DNA from: Adiantum capillus-veneris
Lineage: Eukaryota > Streptophyta > Polypodiopsida > Polypodiales > Pteridaceae
Reading direction: 5' to 3'
Assembly (NCBI GenBank): GCA_014529385.2
Contig: CM043946.1
Coordinates: 34,976,558-35,040,557 of the forward strand
Length of the DNA: 64,000 nucleotides
Positions 9,757 to 20,760 of the stretch are shown here, in pieces (the stretch's first letter is position 1; each line of letters begins with the position of its first letter). The notes beneath the pieces were generated by a model. That model ran no database searches. It was given only the letters and a program-made list of their open reading frames with translations, and was not told where the DNA came from. The position numbers and the translations under genes were made by a program.

Positions 9757-12284
9757 TGGGCTGAGAAAATCCCCTTATTCTAATGTGTTGTATGCCCCTT
9801 TTAAATGCTCCAGTGCAAACCACGTCTGTGTCATAGCTTATCCTACAAGCGTACATCACTGTAGTTGTACCATGCCCTCGTAGAGAGGTACCAGAAGTCA
9901 CATCTTGACCCACTTACCTTGTATGTGATCGTGATTGTATCAGGGTGCATATGTATGGCACGTTGCCTGTGAATAAACAAAAAAATAAAATGTCTGAAAA
10001 CAGCAACAACTGAGCTCGTCCTTGACAGAGTAGCTAGTGCTATAGCGGTAGTGTATGCAATGATGGGTGTTGTACGTCCATCATAATAGTATGTCATGCA
10101 TACATATCAAAAAATAGAATGATAAGCCCAAGCCCTTGGCTTCAATGATAGTCTCAACCATGTGAGCCGTTGGTATACGTGATGTGCATGATTACACTGG
10201 CATGGATACATCACAGTGCGCTGTTGCGTGAACTATGAGCTTATATCCACATAGTGCCAAAGACGTGTGCCATTATCATTCATCCAAAGTCAATCGATAA
10301 TACTATGGCACATAAGAGAAGTTGTGCTTCACAAGAAGACAGGCAAAGCACTTTGCTTTGTATAGCTGCTTTGTATGGAGTCTACCCAAGCACTTTGCTT
10401 TGCACAGTAGAGAGATCTTTTCCAAAATGAAATGTAAAACATAGAAAAAAACAAACATAACTGGAAATTTGACTAACCGTGTCGCCCTATTGTGGCAAGT
10501 TGTCGTGAGTTTTTGAAATAAAAACTCGCTTTAATCTGGCTCATAACCATATTTGTTGTGTGAGTGAGGTAGTTAAGTCCTCGTAATATTTAAAAACCTA
10601 TGAACATCTTGGAAAGTTTCCCTAAGTTCGTATGCTATTAGCATATTCCCAACTTTGGAAACCGCTATGCCAAATGTCAAAAGGGAAGCCATGCTTAACA
10701 TAAGGTATGGAGCCGTGCTCCGTTGTTGGAGGATCATAATCTAGGTTGATTGCATCGACAATGGTAGACAATGGGCCTAGGAGTTCTCTCCTAGCATTGC
10801 TTGCGAACATTGTGAAACGATAACTAGTGATCGGCCTTGCCAAGTACCGTAACCTTACAAATCACATGCCATGCCTGACTTTCTTTTACATGTCGAAGGG
10901 TGGACTTAATCATGGTTGTGTAGCCCAACCAGATGATGTTGGCTACACAAGCTTTCCACATGAGCTTTCCCCACTGCAAGCAGCCTTACAATGATAGGTC
11001 ATCACTCGTTGGCCTTGCCGAATTCCTATTCCCTACAAGGCATAGGCCTTGCATGTATGTGCTTACATAACCAATGTACCTTGGGCATACGGAGACTTCT
11101 CCAATCTAATGAATGATGCATTTCCGATATACCCATATATGATCGTGTGTTCATGTTCAAGGTTGAAACAAAATTGGAAGAAAATTGACCGCGTTGATCC
11201 ACCACCTTGGCTATTAGACGCCATATTGAAAGCACATAATTTCAACAATCCATATCTAGTGCAACCATAGAAACAAAGCGTACCTGGATTGTAACCGTTA
11301 ATAGTGCCAAACTTGTATCGGGCAATTTGTCATCCCTTTGGATTGAAGAGTGCCAACCTCGTATCTGGAAATTTGTCTTCGCATTGTCTTGAAGCCTTGC
11401 TCCTCACTATATGATGCACTTGCACTTTGTGCCGCTTCCAAAGGCAATAAGGAGTTGATCGACATCACTTGAGAGATTACAAAGCCGTGCTTCCATAATC
11501 AACCTTTCCGATTTACTGTGAAAAACAATCAAAATCTCTATGTTGCTTGCATGCGAGTGGATGTAGCATTGCCTAAACCCATTTGCCAATCCAATTGCTT
11601 CAATGGCAGTTTCAACATCCCAACTTGCCATAGAACTTTGATTTTTTTGTAGCAATGCAAATTCTTGCATATAAGCGTTTGAAAAACAGTACATCCTGCA
11701 TGCAGATGGTGTACCAAGGTATGGATGGTCCATGCATAACGGCAAATAGACAGCTTTTGCCCATGCCTTACTCCTATTGTGGGATAAACCACTTGTGTGG
11801 GGAGGGTGCCCAACATCGGATGCCCTAGTGAAAAAGCATAACGAAATTTTTTTATAAAAATTTATGGAAACTTACTTAGAGCGATGGCGGCCAACTGCAC
11901 AGGATTCCTGGAGGAAGACTCATCCATTGCATTGCTCGCCTAGCCGCGGCCCTGTGTCGAGAGTTGGTGGTCTCCTCCTTGCATTCCCATCGAATCCGCC
12001 TACGAGTGGTTTGGTGGAGGTTGAGCTTTGCTCCCTCCCCGCTGCAAGCGGCCTTACACACGGGACTTCCTCGACCAGTGTTTCCCTGCCTATCAAGCGG
12101 TCCCTCCCGCACGAGAAGCCAAGATTCTCTTCCTCTATACAAGGGGCCATGCCCATCCTGCATCATGGAGAAGGAGATCTCCTCAAGGAGCTTGCCCACG
12201 GTTCTCCACAGAGAGAGAGAGAGACCATGCATGCCTCATGCAAAAGATCTCATTCCCCTCTTCTCCATTGCTCCTCCTCCCTGA
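9753..12284 (-). other. SL-L interior, right part; no recognisable gene
   Basis: The first ~550 bases still align with SL-R (to about 41585). Beyond about 10330 the two copies diverge. A degenerate AGCACTTTGCTTTG duplication lies near 10335-10410. The last 430 bases are more GC-rich and open in several frames at once, which reflects composition and not coding. A 73-residue minus frame at 10622-10843 has no recognisable motif. Confidence 0.6.
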
Positions 12285-12296
12285 GCTTTGATACCA
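12285..12296 (-). other. primer-binding site, initiator tRNA-Met-like
   Basis: The minus strand reads TGGTATCAAAGC, one base from the initiator-Met complement. It sits one base inside the right LTR. Confidence 0.85.
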
Positions 12297-12297
12297 A

Positions 12298-12439
12298 TGA
12301 AACACCCTGGGACTGCCTTGCCTTGATCCTCCGCCCAACCTCCCTTTTATAGGCCTTGCCCCTAGGACCCTGTCTCCTTTAGCAACCGGCCCTTATCCCC
12401 CATTGGTCCTTGACCTCTAGGGTGGCCCTTGGCCTGACA
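12298..12439 (-). repeat. SL-L 5' LTR (142 bp)
   Basis: Starts TGAAACACCCTGGG and ends GGCCTGACA, followed by the ACCAT target duplication. Homologous to 7059-7188. Confidence 0.9.
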
Positions 12440-12530
12440 ACCATAATATCATTTTGCTAGTTTAGCATAATAATTTTGATGGCCCGTAGGATTTCTACCT
12501 GTTCTTTGCCTTTATCAAGCTTTGGGAAAC
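12440..12530 (-). pseudogene. chromovirus integrase C-terminal fragment between SL-L and the LINE
   Basis: Matches 59200-59280 of the second copy, the segment coding KSYYAKLAKRYYGPFQ-like residues before the chromodomain. Only 91 bases remain here, ending in AGCTTTGGGAAAC, which is also the LINE target duplication. Confidence 0.85.
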
Positions 12531-12541
12531 ATTTTTTTTTT
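12531..12541 (-). other. LINE 3' poly(A) tail (seen as a T run)
   Basis: A short T-rich run directly abuts the target duplication, the hallmark of target-primed reverse transcription, and marks the element's 3' end. Confidence 0.85.
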
Positions 12542-12559
12542 CTGAGAAAAAGATCCTTT

Positions 12560-14540
12560 TATTAGTTAATGAAAACTACCCATAGGGCTACAACCACCAC
12601 TGCAAGAGAGGGCTACAACAAACATGATGGGGAGACTCTCCCAATGAAAGAACAACATATATACAATGAGGCTAAATCAAGAGATAGGAGGAGGAAAGAG
12701 CCACCCAGGTGGATGGTAGTGCCATCTGAGCACACCCTGGACAATGGTGTAGAAAGGCCCAGAGTGCCAGAGTCGAAGGAAGGCCTCGCGGCGCTCCCGC
12801 ATGCGGTCGAAACTGCCCTACAGTCCCTCAAGCTATCCTCTGAGAGGATGAATCAGCTCTAGCCAAAAGTCATGAACACTCTCTGTTGGAAGCACAGGCC
12901 GAGCCTCAAAGATGCAAAAATAGCGGGCCCGCCAGATAAACCAGAGTGTCAAGCCACTAATGAGCTCCCCAACACTCCTCTCTCTCACTGCACCACTCTT
13001 GTGGAGTAAGCTTTGTTAGTGAGCTGGAGTGTAGGTCGCCCCCCCTATAACACTATCATCCTGCTGGTGGAAGATAGCTCAAATTGAAGTGTCGGGCCCA
13101 TGAGAGTGGACCAAGCTGTTGCCCCCCAAGTGTATTGTCTAGCCGTGGATAGAGTAGGCATTAGCCAAAGAACTCGTAGCCACACCTGCTGGTCCGAAGG
13201 ACAGTGTCACTGACTCTCCACCAAGTGGTCACAAGCTGCACATACGGCCAAGAGACCACTATGCACTAGCCATCTCCCTACTGCTGTAGCTCTGTGTGCA
13301 ACCAGCCACTGAAACAAGGTGACGCGCCTCAGCTGTCTGGAGTCCCACAACCTCTCCCAAAAGGCTTCCAAGAACTCGACTGTGAGGCCCTCCTCCTGCC
13401 AATAACATGCTGCAGTGGGGCGGGCCTCTCTCTGTGTTGTAAGTATATGACGTCCAAGCCGAACAGTGTACTAAAAGAAAGGGACACCTTGGTGGTCTGC
13501 AGAAGAGAAGGGGTCCCTCCATAGCCACTCACCAAGATCCCACTGCACTCATGCCAGTGGAAAACACTCCCAAGCTCAAAGCCTCTAGTGTCCAGTATCA
13601 AGAGCTGTTGGGTCAGGGTCTATGACGCAAGTCCTCCCATAGATACCGATAACTCGGATCCTCTGAAAACAGCACTCTGCCACCTGTCGGGCCTCTACTG
13701 CAACTCGCTATAGTCATCCCCCACCCTGAAGCTCGAAGAAAAGGGCTGGAACAGTCTCTGAGCAGGCCCTGACTGAAATGAGAACCTCCAGTCGTGTGAA
13801 GGCTCCCATCCATCGGGGTGCTACTGGCTCGAGAGGCGTAATCCACTCAGCTGGAAGTGACTCTGAGATGTCATGACACATGCTCTGTACCCCTCTCATG
13901 CTCTGTAGCTAGAGACCCTGCACCTCCTTTGACAAACCTGTGAACTCTAAACGGTCACCTAGAGAGCGCAATGGACCTGCTGCCATGGGACCCCAGGAAA
14001 CATGAGGCCAACTACCAACCAAGTGGCCTCTCTAAGTGCTAACCATGGGGTTCTAGATGAGGAACTGCCGTAGGCACTCCTCTGTGCACGTCGGCTGTCT
14101 CTGCTCCAGGCCTTGTCGTAAGGGCTCCCAAGATCAAAGCAAACTCACAGCGAAAGGGTCCTCCAGTCTCCTGCTCAAACCAACTCTGCGCATCTCTGTA
14201 AAGATCCATCTGGTCGAAGGTTGCCAAGGGCCTCTTGACTAAGGCACCCTGGCACGAAGCCTCTGCAGCAAGAACTCCTTCAAGGGCTCCTCACCTGGAA
14301 GAAGTCCTTGAACTATGAACTTCCCAAGAAGGGCTCTACTCTACTGTGCTGGATCAATGATCCGAAGCCCTCCCTGAGAACAAGGAAGCGTGATGACCTG
14401 CCAAGCCACCTTGGCTCGGGCTATTTGAGTGTCACATCCTGACCAAAGGAAGTTCTTGATCAGCCTCTCTACCTGGCTAATACAAGAACTTGAGAAGATC
14501 CAATAGGAAGTGATGTACCACATAGTCGCCAACAACACCT
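12560..14540 (-). pseudogene. LINE ORF2 C-terminal region
   Basis: Fragments in different frames give the tail of plant LINE ORF2. At 14341-14538, YWIFSSSCISQVERLIKNFLWSG and SQGGLRIIDP match the segment after reverse transcriptase that precedes the zf-RVT domain. At about 12830-12960, the frame reads LTLWFIWRARYFCIFEARPV, the typical LWxIWxxRxxxIF end of the protein. Between them (13250-14230) the frames are broken and only generally alike. Confidence 0.8.
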
Positions 14541-14560
14541 AGTTGGCAACTACTACTCTA

Positions 14561-15121
14561 CTAGCCAAAGAAAGTCGTGCTGAGCTCCAGTGTAACAACT
14601 TTCTCCTGATAGACAGGAGAAGAGGAGCAATCTGCTGCTCGAGAGACAAGTCCAAACCAACCCAAGTACCATACTACAGTCCTTGGGGGAATCCACCTGA
14701 AACCCTCTCCTGGCATCCAATCTGGCACAGGAGCACTACCAACTGAGAAAGCCATTGTCTTTCTCCAGTTGATCAGTGCTACCGATGCACAACAGAAAGT
14801 CTCCAAATCTTGCTCACAACTGTGAAGATTGGCCTCCTCGCCATCCAAGTACAAGGTTGAGTCATCGGCAAACTCAGCGTCCAGTAGCTCATCTCCCCGA
14901 ATAGGGAGTGCTAAGCCCCGTAGACCAACCTGCTGTGACACCAGAAATCTTCTCATCGCCTCCGCATAGAACAGAAAGAGAAAGGGGGCAAGAGGGCAGC
15001 CCTGTCTGACTGAGCGAGTAAGCATGAAGTGTTCACCTCTACCTCCTGCCAAAAGCACCTGAGTGTGAGCCTGTCTGTATAGGGCTGACACCCCTGTGAT
15101 CCAAGCATCTAAGAAGCCCAT
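14561..15121 (-). pseudogene. LINE reverse transcriptase, catalytic half
   Basis: A 186-residue frame with the LINE box SVRQGCPLAPFLFLFYAEAM (about residues 37-56), the catalytic FADDSTLYLDG (FADD at 84-87) and the INWRKT motif that follows. Both catalytic aspartates remain. Upstream (15149-15388) the same domain begins in another frame, so a frameshift separates the two halves. This enzyme copies LINE RNA at a nicked chromosome. Confidence 0.93.
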
Positions 15122-15148
15122 CCTGCATAGAGTGCCCTCAAGAAAGTC

Positions 15149-15388
15149 CTAGTCAACTCTGTCGTATTCCTTCTCAAAATCAAGAATAAAAATCATGAGG
15201 TCCTCACCACGGAGCCGTTCTAGGGCAGAAGCCTCCCAGAAAGTAAAGATGTTGTCAAGGATACTGCGTTCCTTGACAAAACATTTCTGAGTCTCATGTA
15301 TAAGGCACTCTAAAAGTGGTTGAATCCTCAAACTCAGAGCCTTGGCAAGAATTTGTAGGATGAGTTGAGGATGGTGATGGGGAGCCAC
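15149..15388 (-). pseudogene. LINE reverse transcriptase, N-terminal half
   Basis: Encodes QLILQILAKALSLRIQPLLE, HETQKCFVKERSILDNIF and MIFILDFEKEYDRVD, matching the N-terminal reverse-transcriptase blocks. Relatives have DFxKAYDxVxW, so KEYDRVD keeps the first catalytic Asp. It is out of frame with the next half. Confidence 0.9.
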
Positions 15389-15489
15389 TGTTGAATCTCA
15401 TCCAAGGAGCCACCCTCCTTGGGAATGAGGTAGATCAGGCCCTCTGGCATGCGAGTGTCGAGGTCCCACTGTCTCAAAAAAAGCACCAG

Positions 15490-16170
15490 TCACTCTGTTA
15501 CCCACTTGAGTCCATTGAGATGCCTATCGGTGGAAGGCAAACTCATGACGCCTCTCCTCTGTGCTAGCAAGCTCCGGCGATCTATCCATGATAGATTCAC
15601 TCCTCCCACTCTGCGGTCCGATCTAGAGAAGGAAAGACTGTCTGAGGGCCTCACAAAACCAGAGTGCTGCCATGTATTCGAGACCCTCAAAGTCATACAC
15701 AACCTCTCCCAAGCTGCCAACTCGACTCCATGCACAGTACCATGGCTGCCACCAATCCTGTCAAAAGGGTCCTCCAACATGTTGAAGTCCCCTCCTATAC
15801 ACCAATGATCGGCCTGCGGCAAAGACTCAACAATCTGGGACCAAAACTCTGCACGAGCACTCGCCACATTGGGCGCATAGATGTTCAGGAAACCCACAAG
15901 GCCACCCTGAACCTACATAGTAATCCACTAAGCCCTGCCTAGCACAATAATCCCTCTGCCCACAATGGCCTAGTGTAGTGAGTCTGCAATAGTCATACAT
16001 ACCCCACCCTGGATGCCTTCAGGTCCAAAAGTAGCTGACCAAAAGGTATCAAATTGTCCACGCAAAATCTGACCACATCGCCGAATGCGGTTCTCACATA
16101 GATGGTGCTCCTGAAGCATAAGGAGATCAATCTCTCCTCCTACAAGGAAACACTGAAGCTCTTGATACAA
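15490..16170 (-). pseudogene. LINE AP-type endonuclease domain
   Basis: Two frames cover the domain. 15970-16170 holds DLLMLQEHHL with the catalytic QE, then FWSATFGPEGIQGGVCMTI. 15490-15897 holds FLNIYAPN, the CIGGDFNM metal site, and a later section ending near SLPSTDRHLNG, where relatives have the SDH box. A stop near 15940 and a frame change separate them. The domain nicks target DNA to start insertion. Confidence 0.88.
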
Positions 16171-16232
16171 TTGGCCCCGCTATCGTTAAAACGGGGGCCC
16201 ACCTAGTCCCTGCACGTTCCATGAGACGTTCC

Positions 16233-17889
16233 TCATGGGGAACGAGAGAGAACAGATGTTTCTACAGCAGCAAGATGGGCTATCTTCGAGGCTGGCTTGG
16301 ATGGGGAGTAATCCGCATCCAAGCGTCCTCTAAATAGGCGTGATTGTAGTGAGTGCCTAGCCCAAGCCCAAGCAGAGCGAGCCGTGCGTAAAGCAACCTC
16401 CTCTGTCCAAGAGTCCTCATGAATGTATACATAGCAAGGCAAACACTGCGTATCAGCAAAGAAGTACACCACAATGTACCTACATTCTGGTGAGTCTAGA
16501 GGTGTCACCGCAAACTTGGCCAATTGCCACAAAGTCTACAGCATATCTGTAACTCCAAGTTCTCCCATGTGGTGAGAGAACTCTAGGACCTGTGTATGCA
16601 ACCATCCCAGCACTGAGTCGAGGGACCACTCTATCACGGCCCTACCACAGAGGGGGAAGGAGAAACCAACTGCTGAGTCCAAGGCCTCTGTCCCCCTAAT
16701 GGCAAGGAACAAAGCATGGACCCTAAAGCAGGCTGCCTCATGGTCTGCTACAGAATCGCCAAGAAAAAGAGTGAACCTGTAGTCGAAGAAGTCCCAGTGG
16801 CATTGGATGAAAATGCTCGTCGGACCATGAGGGATAGCTGCAAGGGAAGATGTCTGAATCTGCAAAGGGGTCCGTAAGAAGGGCTGACCCTCTCTTGCTA
16901 GGCGACTCGTGGCAAAGGCGCTCCCAAGAGATCTCCTAGACACCGGAGAAGTCCTAGTCTCCTGAGTCGACTGTGGAACTCGAGCAGGAGGGGGGGGAGC
17001 GAAGGAGAAGAGGGGTGGGATGGGGCGACAAAGGTAGAGGGACGAGGTGGAGAGGCAACGGGAGCAGAAGGCAGGGGGGACGATGAGGAAGAGGGGGGGA
17101 ACTCTGGGGAGGGAGAGGCTGTCGAGGGTGACACGGAGGTGGAGGCTGATGCAGGGATCTCCTCCTGATCAAGAGGACCAAAGCGGTTTATCGTGGGAAC
17201 CCAATGCTACTAAGCAGGCACCTGAGGGCCACTTTGAGTGCTAGGCTTACGTTGTGGCCCCTAGCGTCGTCGACCATGGGCCTACTACCACCCCTCCTCC
17301 ATTGGAGTCCCAAGCTCGAAGGGTGGCTCTGCATGAGTGCGTTGTGCCACTAACTTTGGCTGTGGGCTAGCCCTCGCAGGCTGGGGCTGAAGCTATGGTG
17401 TAGGTCACGGCCTCTTCCGTGGACAGGCAATCGCTAGATGGCCCATCTGTTGGCAAATGAAGCACTGTTTTGGGAGGCCTGAGTACTCCACACTCTGTCT
17501 AAACCAACCGCACTCACCAGAGGCAAAAGGATAACCTTTGGGAGCATGTGGGTATCTCTGACCAAAACGCGAACTGAGGGAATGCTAGCTGCCTTGGCAA
17601 CTACTGATGCTGCAGTATGAGGTGTCTCCAGGACAGTCCCAATGGCGGAACCAATCCTGGAAATAAGTGATAAGTACTCCCTCCGTAAAGCCGAAAAGCA
17701 CACTGAGATGGGGATTTCTGCCTCCTCTACTAGAACATCTGAAGCCGGGTCAAAACCATGTCGCCACTGTTGAAAGTGGGCACGTGATGCTCGGATGGCC
17801 AGTGGACTTGTAGCTATGACCTTGGATGCCATCTCAAAGGTCTCAAACTCGATCTGATAGTAACCCCGTCCGAGAATTTGGACATCCAA
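16233..17889 (-). pseudogene. LINE ORF1 (nucleic-acid-binding protein), frameshifted
   Basis: The 17434-17889 frame has VQILGRGYYQIEFETFEMASKV, DVLVEEAEIPISVCFSALRREYLSLISRIGS, the DUF4283-like N-terminus of plant LINE ORF1. The zinc knuckle CFICQQMGHLAIAC (C-x2-C-x4-H-x4-C) is readable at about 17415-17460, but in a shifted frame relative to the N-terminus. Further frames at 16536-16943 and 16233-16532 carry the downstream part (FIQCHWDFFDYRFTLFLGDS). The protein would coat LINE RNA. Confidence 0.82.
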
Positions 17890-18279
17890 GATCTTGCCCG
17901 CCTCTACGAGAACTTCGGGCCTGGAGCAGGTCTCGTAGCTCTCCTCTGCTAGGTCGGGTGTCGAGAATCTTGCAGATGATTGAGGTCGCCTGCAATCGCT
18001 CTACCTCTACGGCAAGGCTCGCTTGCTCTATCAGCAAGAGAGCAAGTCGAATGGTGGGCTCAGTGGGGCCAGGCGAGGGGGCTTTTGGCGAGTCCCTCTG
18101 TGGCAAAGCTGGAGCCTCCATCTGTGTCTACTGTTGTGGCATAAGAAGAGGGCGACGGGAGGGTACTGCAATTGGGCACGCCGAACACTGCACCAAGGAA
18201 TTGAACCAATGCCGAAAGGGCCGAACTGCAGGGAGTTGTCGAGGTGGAAGAACAAAACGGGCGGACGAACGGGCCGAGA

Positions 18280-18298
18280 GGGGGGGGGGGGGGGGGGG
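18280..18298. repeat. poly(G) run, 19 bases
   Basis: Uninterrupted G run in the GC-rich 5' region of the LINE, 175 bases from a longer one. It opens spurious proline- and glycine-rich frames on both strands. Confidence 0.97.
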
Positions 18299-18472
18299 CG
18301 GCTAGGGCAAGCGGGAAGGGCAGCGAAGCTGGCGCAGGGGAGAGAACAGCGGGCGGTGGCAGTGGTGGCTGAGGATGGGTGGACGGATAGGGGTAGCGCG
18401 AGGGGGGGCAACGGGGGCTGAGGGCAGGCAGGGGGGAAGGGAGGCAGCCAGCGGGAGGAGGCAGCCAGCGCT

Positions 18473-18505
<33 letters not shown>
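18473..18505. repeat. poly(G) run, 33 bases
   Basis: Longest homopolymer in the window, 70 bases from the LINE 5' edge. It could be genuine or a base-calling or assembly artefact. Confidence 0.97.
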
Positions 18506-18506
<1 letters not shown>

Positions 18507-18574
18507 GCGATGGCGCAGCGAGAATCCCAGCAGCAATGAGCACGCATTTTGGCCAGTTTCTCAAAGCATTCATC

Positions 18575-19224
18575 AGCTTTGGTAAACTTAAGTAAGACCC
18601 AATCATTTTCTTTAAATGTTAATGCCCTTCTATGCTTGTCAGCAGCAGCCTTTTGCCTTTGTTGAGAGATGGATATAGCCTTCTTAATCTTTTGGAAAGA
18701 TTCTTGTAGGTCAAGGGTATACTCATTGGCATCGAATATCTTCCCATGTACTTTAAGTAGCAAGGGACTTTTAGGTCTTTCCTCAATGATTTCAAACGGT
18801 GATTTTCCCGTAGAAGTACGGATATTATTATTGTACGCATATCTATAAGAGATAAGTAATTTTCCCATTGTGAGCGTTGATCTACTTATGTAATAAGTCT
18901 TTAGTAGATCGAGTATCGTAAGATTGGCTATCTCACTTTGGCCATCCGTTTGTGGGTGATATGATGAAGAGAAATTCAATATTGTACCTAGATTAATTTT
19001 CAAAGAGACCTTTCTATAAATTATTGGTCATTCTAGGATCTCTATCTGACACGATGGATGTCGGCAATCCATGGTGTTCAAAAATTTGAGATATGAAGAG
19101 AGTTTCCATTTGGTGTGCCTTAATAGTCTTTTTGATAGGAATAAAGTGTGCTTGATTGCTAAACCTGTCAACTATTGTCCTAATTCCCGTATTCCCATGG
19201 ATAGACTTGGATAGTCTCTACTCC
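18575..19224 (-). pseudogene. CHR-L integrase core and C-terminus, decayed
   Basis: Reads SSYHPQTDGQSEIANLTILDLLKTY with the catalytic Glu, then SPLLLKVHGKIFDANEY and ISISQQRQKAAADKHRR. The second catalytic Asp is still visible as VSDRDPRM around 19050, but a stop follows. Compared with 59905-60090 of the second copy, about 160 bp is missing at 19205-19230, removing the Cys pair of the zinc site and the first catalytic Asp. The frame runs straight into LINE sequence at 18575. Confidence 0.9.
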
Positions 19225-19746
19225 TCAAAGAGTAGGTTGAATGCCTCTATGCCCCGCATAGGGAGGAGCATGGGATTCATACATGACTTTCTCACAAAGG
19301 GAGTGGGTAACACATAACCTATTGCCATGGAGAAGATAACCATCCTGCAAGGTGAATGGTTCTTCTTTCTTCCCCAAGGCAAGGGCTGACATTATGCCTT
19401 TAATGTCAGGGTCAGTAGCATACTCATCTATCATAGAAGATAGATCATTGTGAGTTGCTATGGAAACTACATAAACTTTTGGTCGTTGTGAAAGTGCATT
19501 GGCCACTTGATTGTGCTTACTAGCAATGTGAGAAATATGAAAATAAATTTGAGAAAGAAAATTTGCCCACATAATTTGTTTTTCAGATTGATTGGTTTGC
19601 ATCATGAAGTACCTGAGACTTTGGTGGTTTGTTTGCAAAATAACTGGAGTCCCCAATAGATAGTACTTCCATGTGTCTAGGACATGTAGAACATCTAAAA
19701 GCTATTTCTCATATATGCCCAAGATCCATTCATCCGTATTGAGCCT
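19225..19746 (-). pseudogene. CHR-L RNase H tail, linker and integrase HH site
   Basis: Contains the end of RNase H (LQTNHQSLRYFMMQTNQSEKQIMWANFLSQ, HISHIASKHNQVANALSQRP) and the linker ATHNDLSSMIDEYATDPDIKG. It ends with the first half of the integrase zinc site, YESHAPPYAGHRGIQPTL. Two stops separate it from the reverse-transcriptase frame (around 19670-19750), where relatives have the middle of RNase H. Confidence 0.88.
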
Positions 19747-20667
19747 TCACCTCTCATATGTTATGGCATGCCCTTCTTGAAGCAAAACTGCTCCAAGGCA
19801 ATCACCACTACCATCACATTGGACCTCAAATGACTTTGAGAGATCCAAAAGCATAAGGACTAGTTGGGAGATAAGCTTCTCTTTGAGTTTGTCAAAAGTA
19901 TTTTTCTCCTTAGTTGTCCATGAGTACTTAACATTCTTCTTTGTTAAGTCATGTAATGGTCCTTCTATTTGAGAGAATTTTGCTATGAAGCGTCTATAGT
20001 ATGCACACATACCACTAAATCTTCTTAGCTCATGCAAATTCCTTGGATTAGGCCATGCTTTTATTACCTCTAACTTCCATGGATCCATATGGATACCATC
20101 TTGAGAGATAATATGACCTAAGTATAAAATCTCTTGAAGGAAAAATTTTCTTTTCTTTTGATTGATAAAAGGCTTGTTCTGCCCCCTCAATGCCTGAAAA
20201 ATCACCTGGAGATGTTGCTTGTGTTCCTCCAAGGACTTGGAGTAGATGATGGTATCATCAAAGAACACTCTAGTGAATTTACGATAGGGTCTAAATATTT
20301 TCTTCATTAAACGATTGAACATGGCTGGTGCATATGTCAAGCCAAAAGGCATGAGTAGATATTCATAAAGACCAAACATTGTACAAAACGTAGTCTTTAG
20401 GATATCTTCATCCACTATCCTTATTTGACGATAGCCACTTTTAAGGTCAATCCTACTGAAGTAGGTAGAGCCTTGTAGCTTATCAAATAGATCTTTTACC
20501 CAAGGTATGAGAAATCTATTTTTGATAGTGATATGGTTTAGTGCTCGATAGTCCACACACGTGCGGTATGTACCATCTTTCTTTTGCACTAAAAGGACTA
20601 GAGAACAAAAGGGAGAGGAGCTAGGACTCACCATCCCTTTGTGTACCAATTCTTGTACTTGCCTCAT
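19747..20667 (-). pseudogene. CHR-L reverse transcriptase and RNase H N-terminus
   Basis: This 306-residue frame has VLLVQKKDGTYRTCVDYRALNHITIKN, SRIDLKSGYRQIRI (first catalytic Asp at 74), YEYLLMPFGLTYAPAMFNRLM and VFFDDTIIYS (FFDD 135-138). RNase H begins at about 230, with the first catalytic Asp in VQCDGSGDCLGAVLLQ (about 285). The frame stops after AITYER, where AGA-like codons have become a stop. Upstream the sequence to the protease is nearly continuous but broken at 20760. Confidence 0.92.
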
Positions 20668-20760
20668 GATCTCCTCTTGTTGATCTTGGGAAACTCGATA
20701 AGGAGATTTGTTAGGCGGTGAGATTCCTAGTAGGAGTTCAATTTGATGGTCATCATTCCC

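Larger units (their letters stand above)
7059..12439 (-). mobile_element. SL-L: short-LTR element with a large non-coding interior (5.4 kb)
   Basis: Flanked by a perfect 5-bp duplication ACCAT (7054-7058 and 12440-12444). The flanks rejoin to give the uninterrupted chromovirus text seen at about 59190. LTRs are only 130 and 142 bp. An initiator-Met-like primer site lies inside the right LTR and a pyrimidine tract inside the left, so transcription is on the minus strand. No frame in the 5.1-kb interior resembles gag or pol. The first ~3.1 kb from the left is conserved with SL-R at 38424-41600. It is a large non-autonomous LTR derivative. Confidence 0.9.
12531..18574 (-). mobile_element. LINE (non-LTR retrotransposon), about 6 kb, decayed
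   Basis: A 13-bp target duplication with one mismatch flanks it: AGCTTTGGGAAAC at 12518-12530 and AGCTTTGGTAAAC at 18575-18587. A T-run at 12532-12541 is the 3' poly(A) tail on the minus strand. From right to left come a G/C-rich 5' end, ORF1 with a zinc knuckle, an endonuclease, reverse transcriptase with FADD, and a C-terminal region. The layout is that of a plant L1-type element. Both genes carry frameshifts and stops. Confidence 0.92.

Noticed and set aside
10622-10843. 73-residue minus-strand frame in SL-L
   Set aside because: It reads smoothly but matches no domain I know, and the SL-R counterpart region has diverged. Chance frame is likelier.
11864-12352. 162-residue plus-strand frame near the right end of SL-L
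   Set aside because: Overlaps other open frames on both strands in a GC-richer stretch, runs into the LTR, and has no recognisable domain.
18023-18606. long proline- or glycine-rich reading frames on both strands
   Set aside because: They are produced by poly(G) and G-rich runs at the LINE 5' end and are open in several frames at once.
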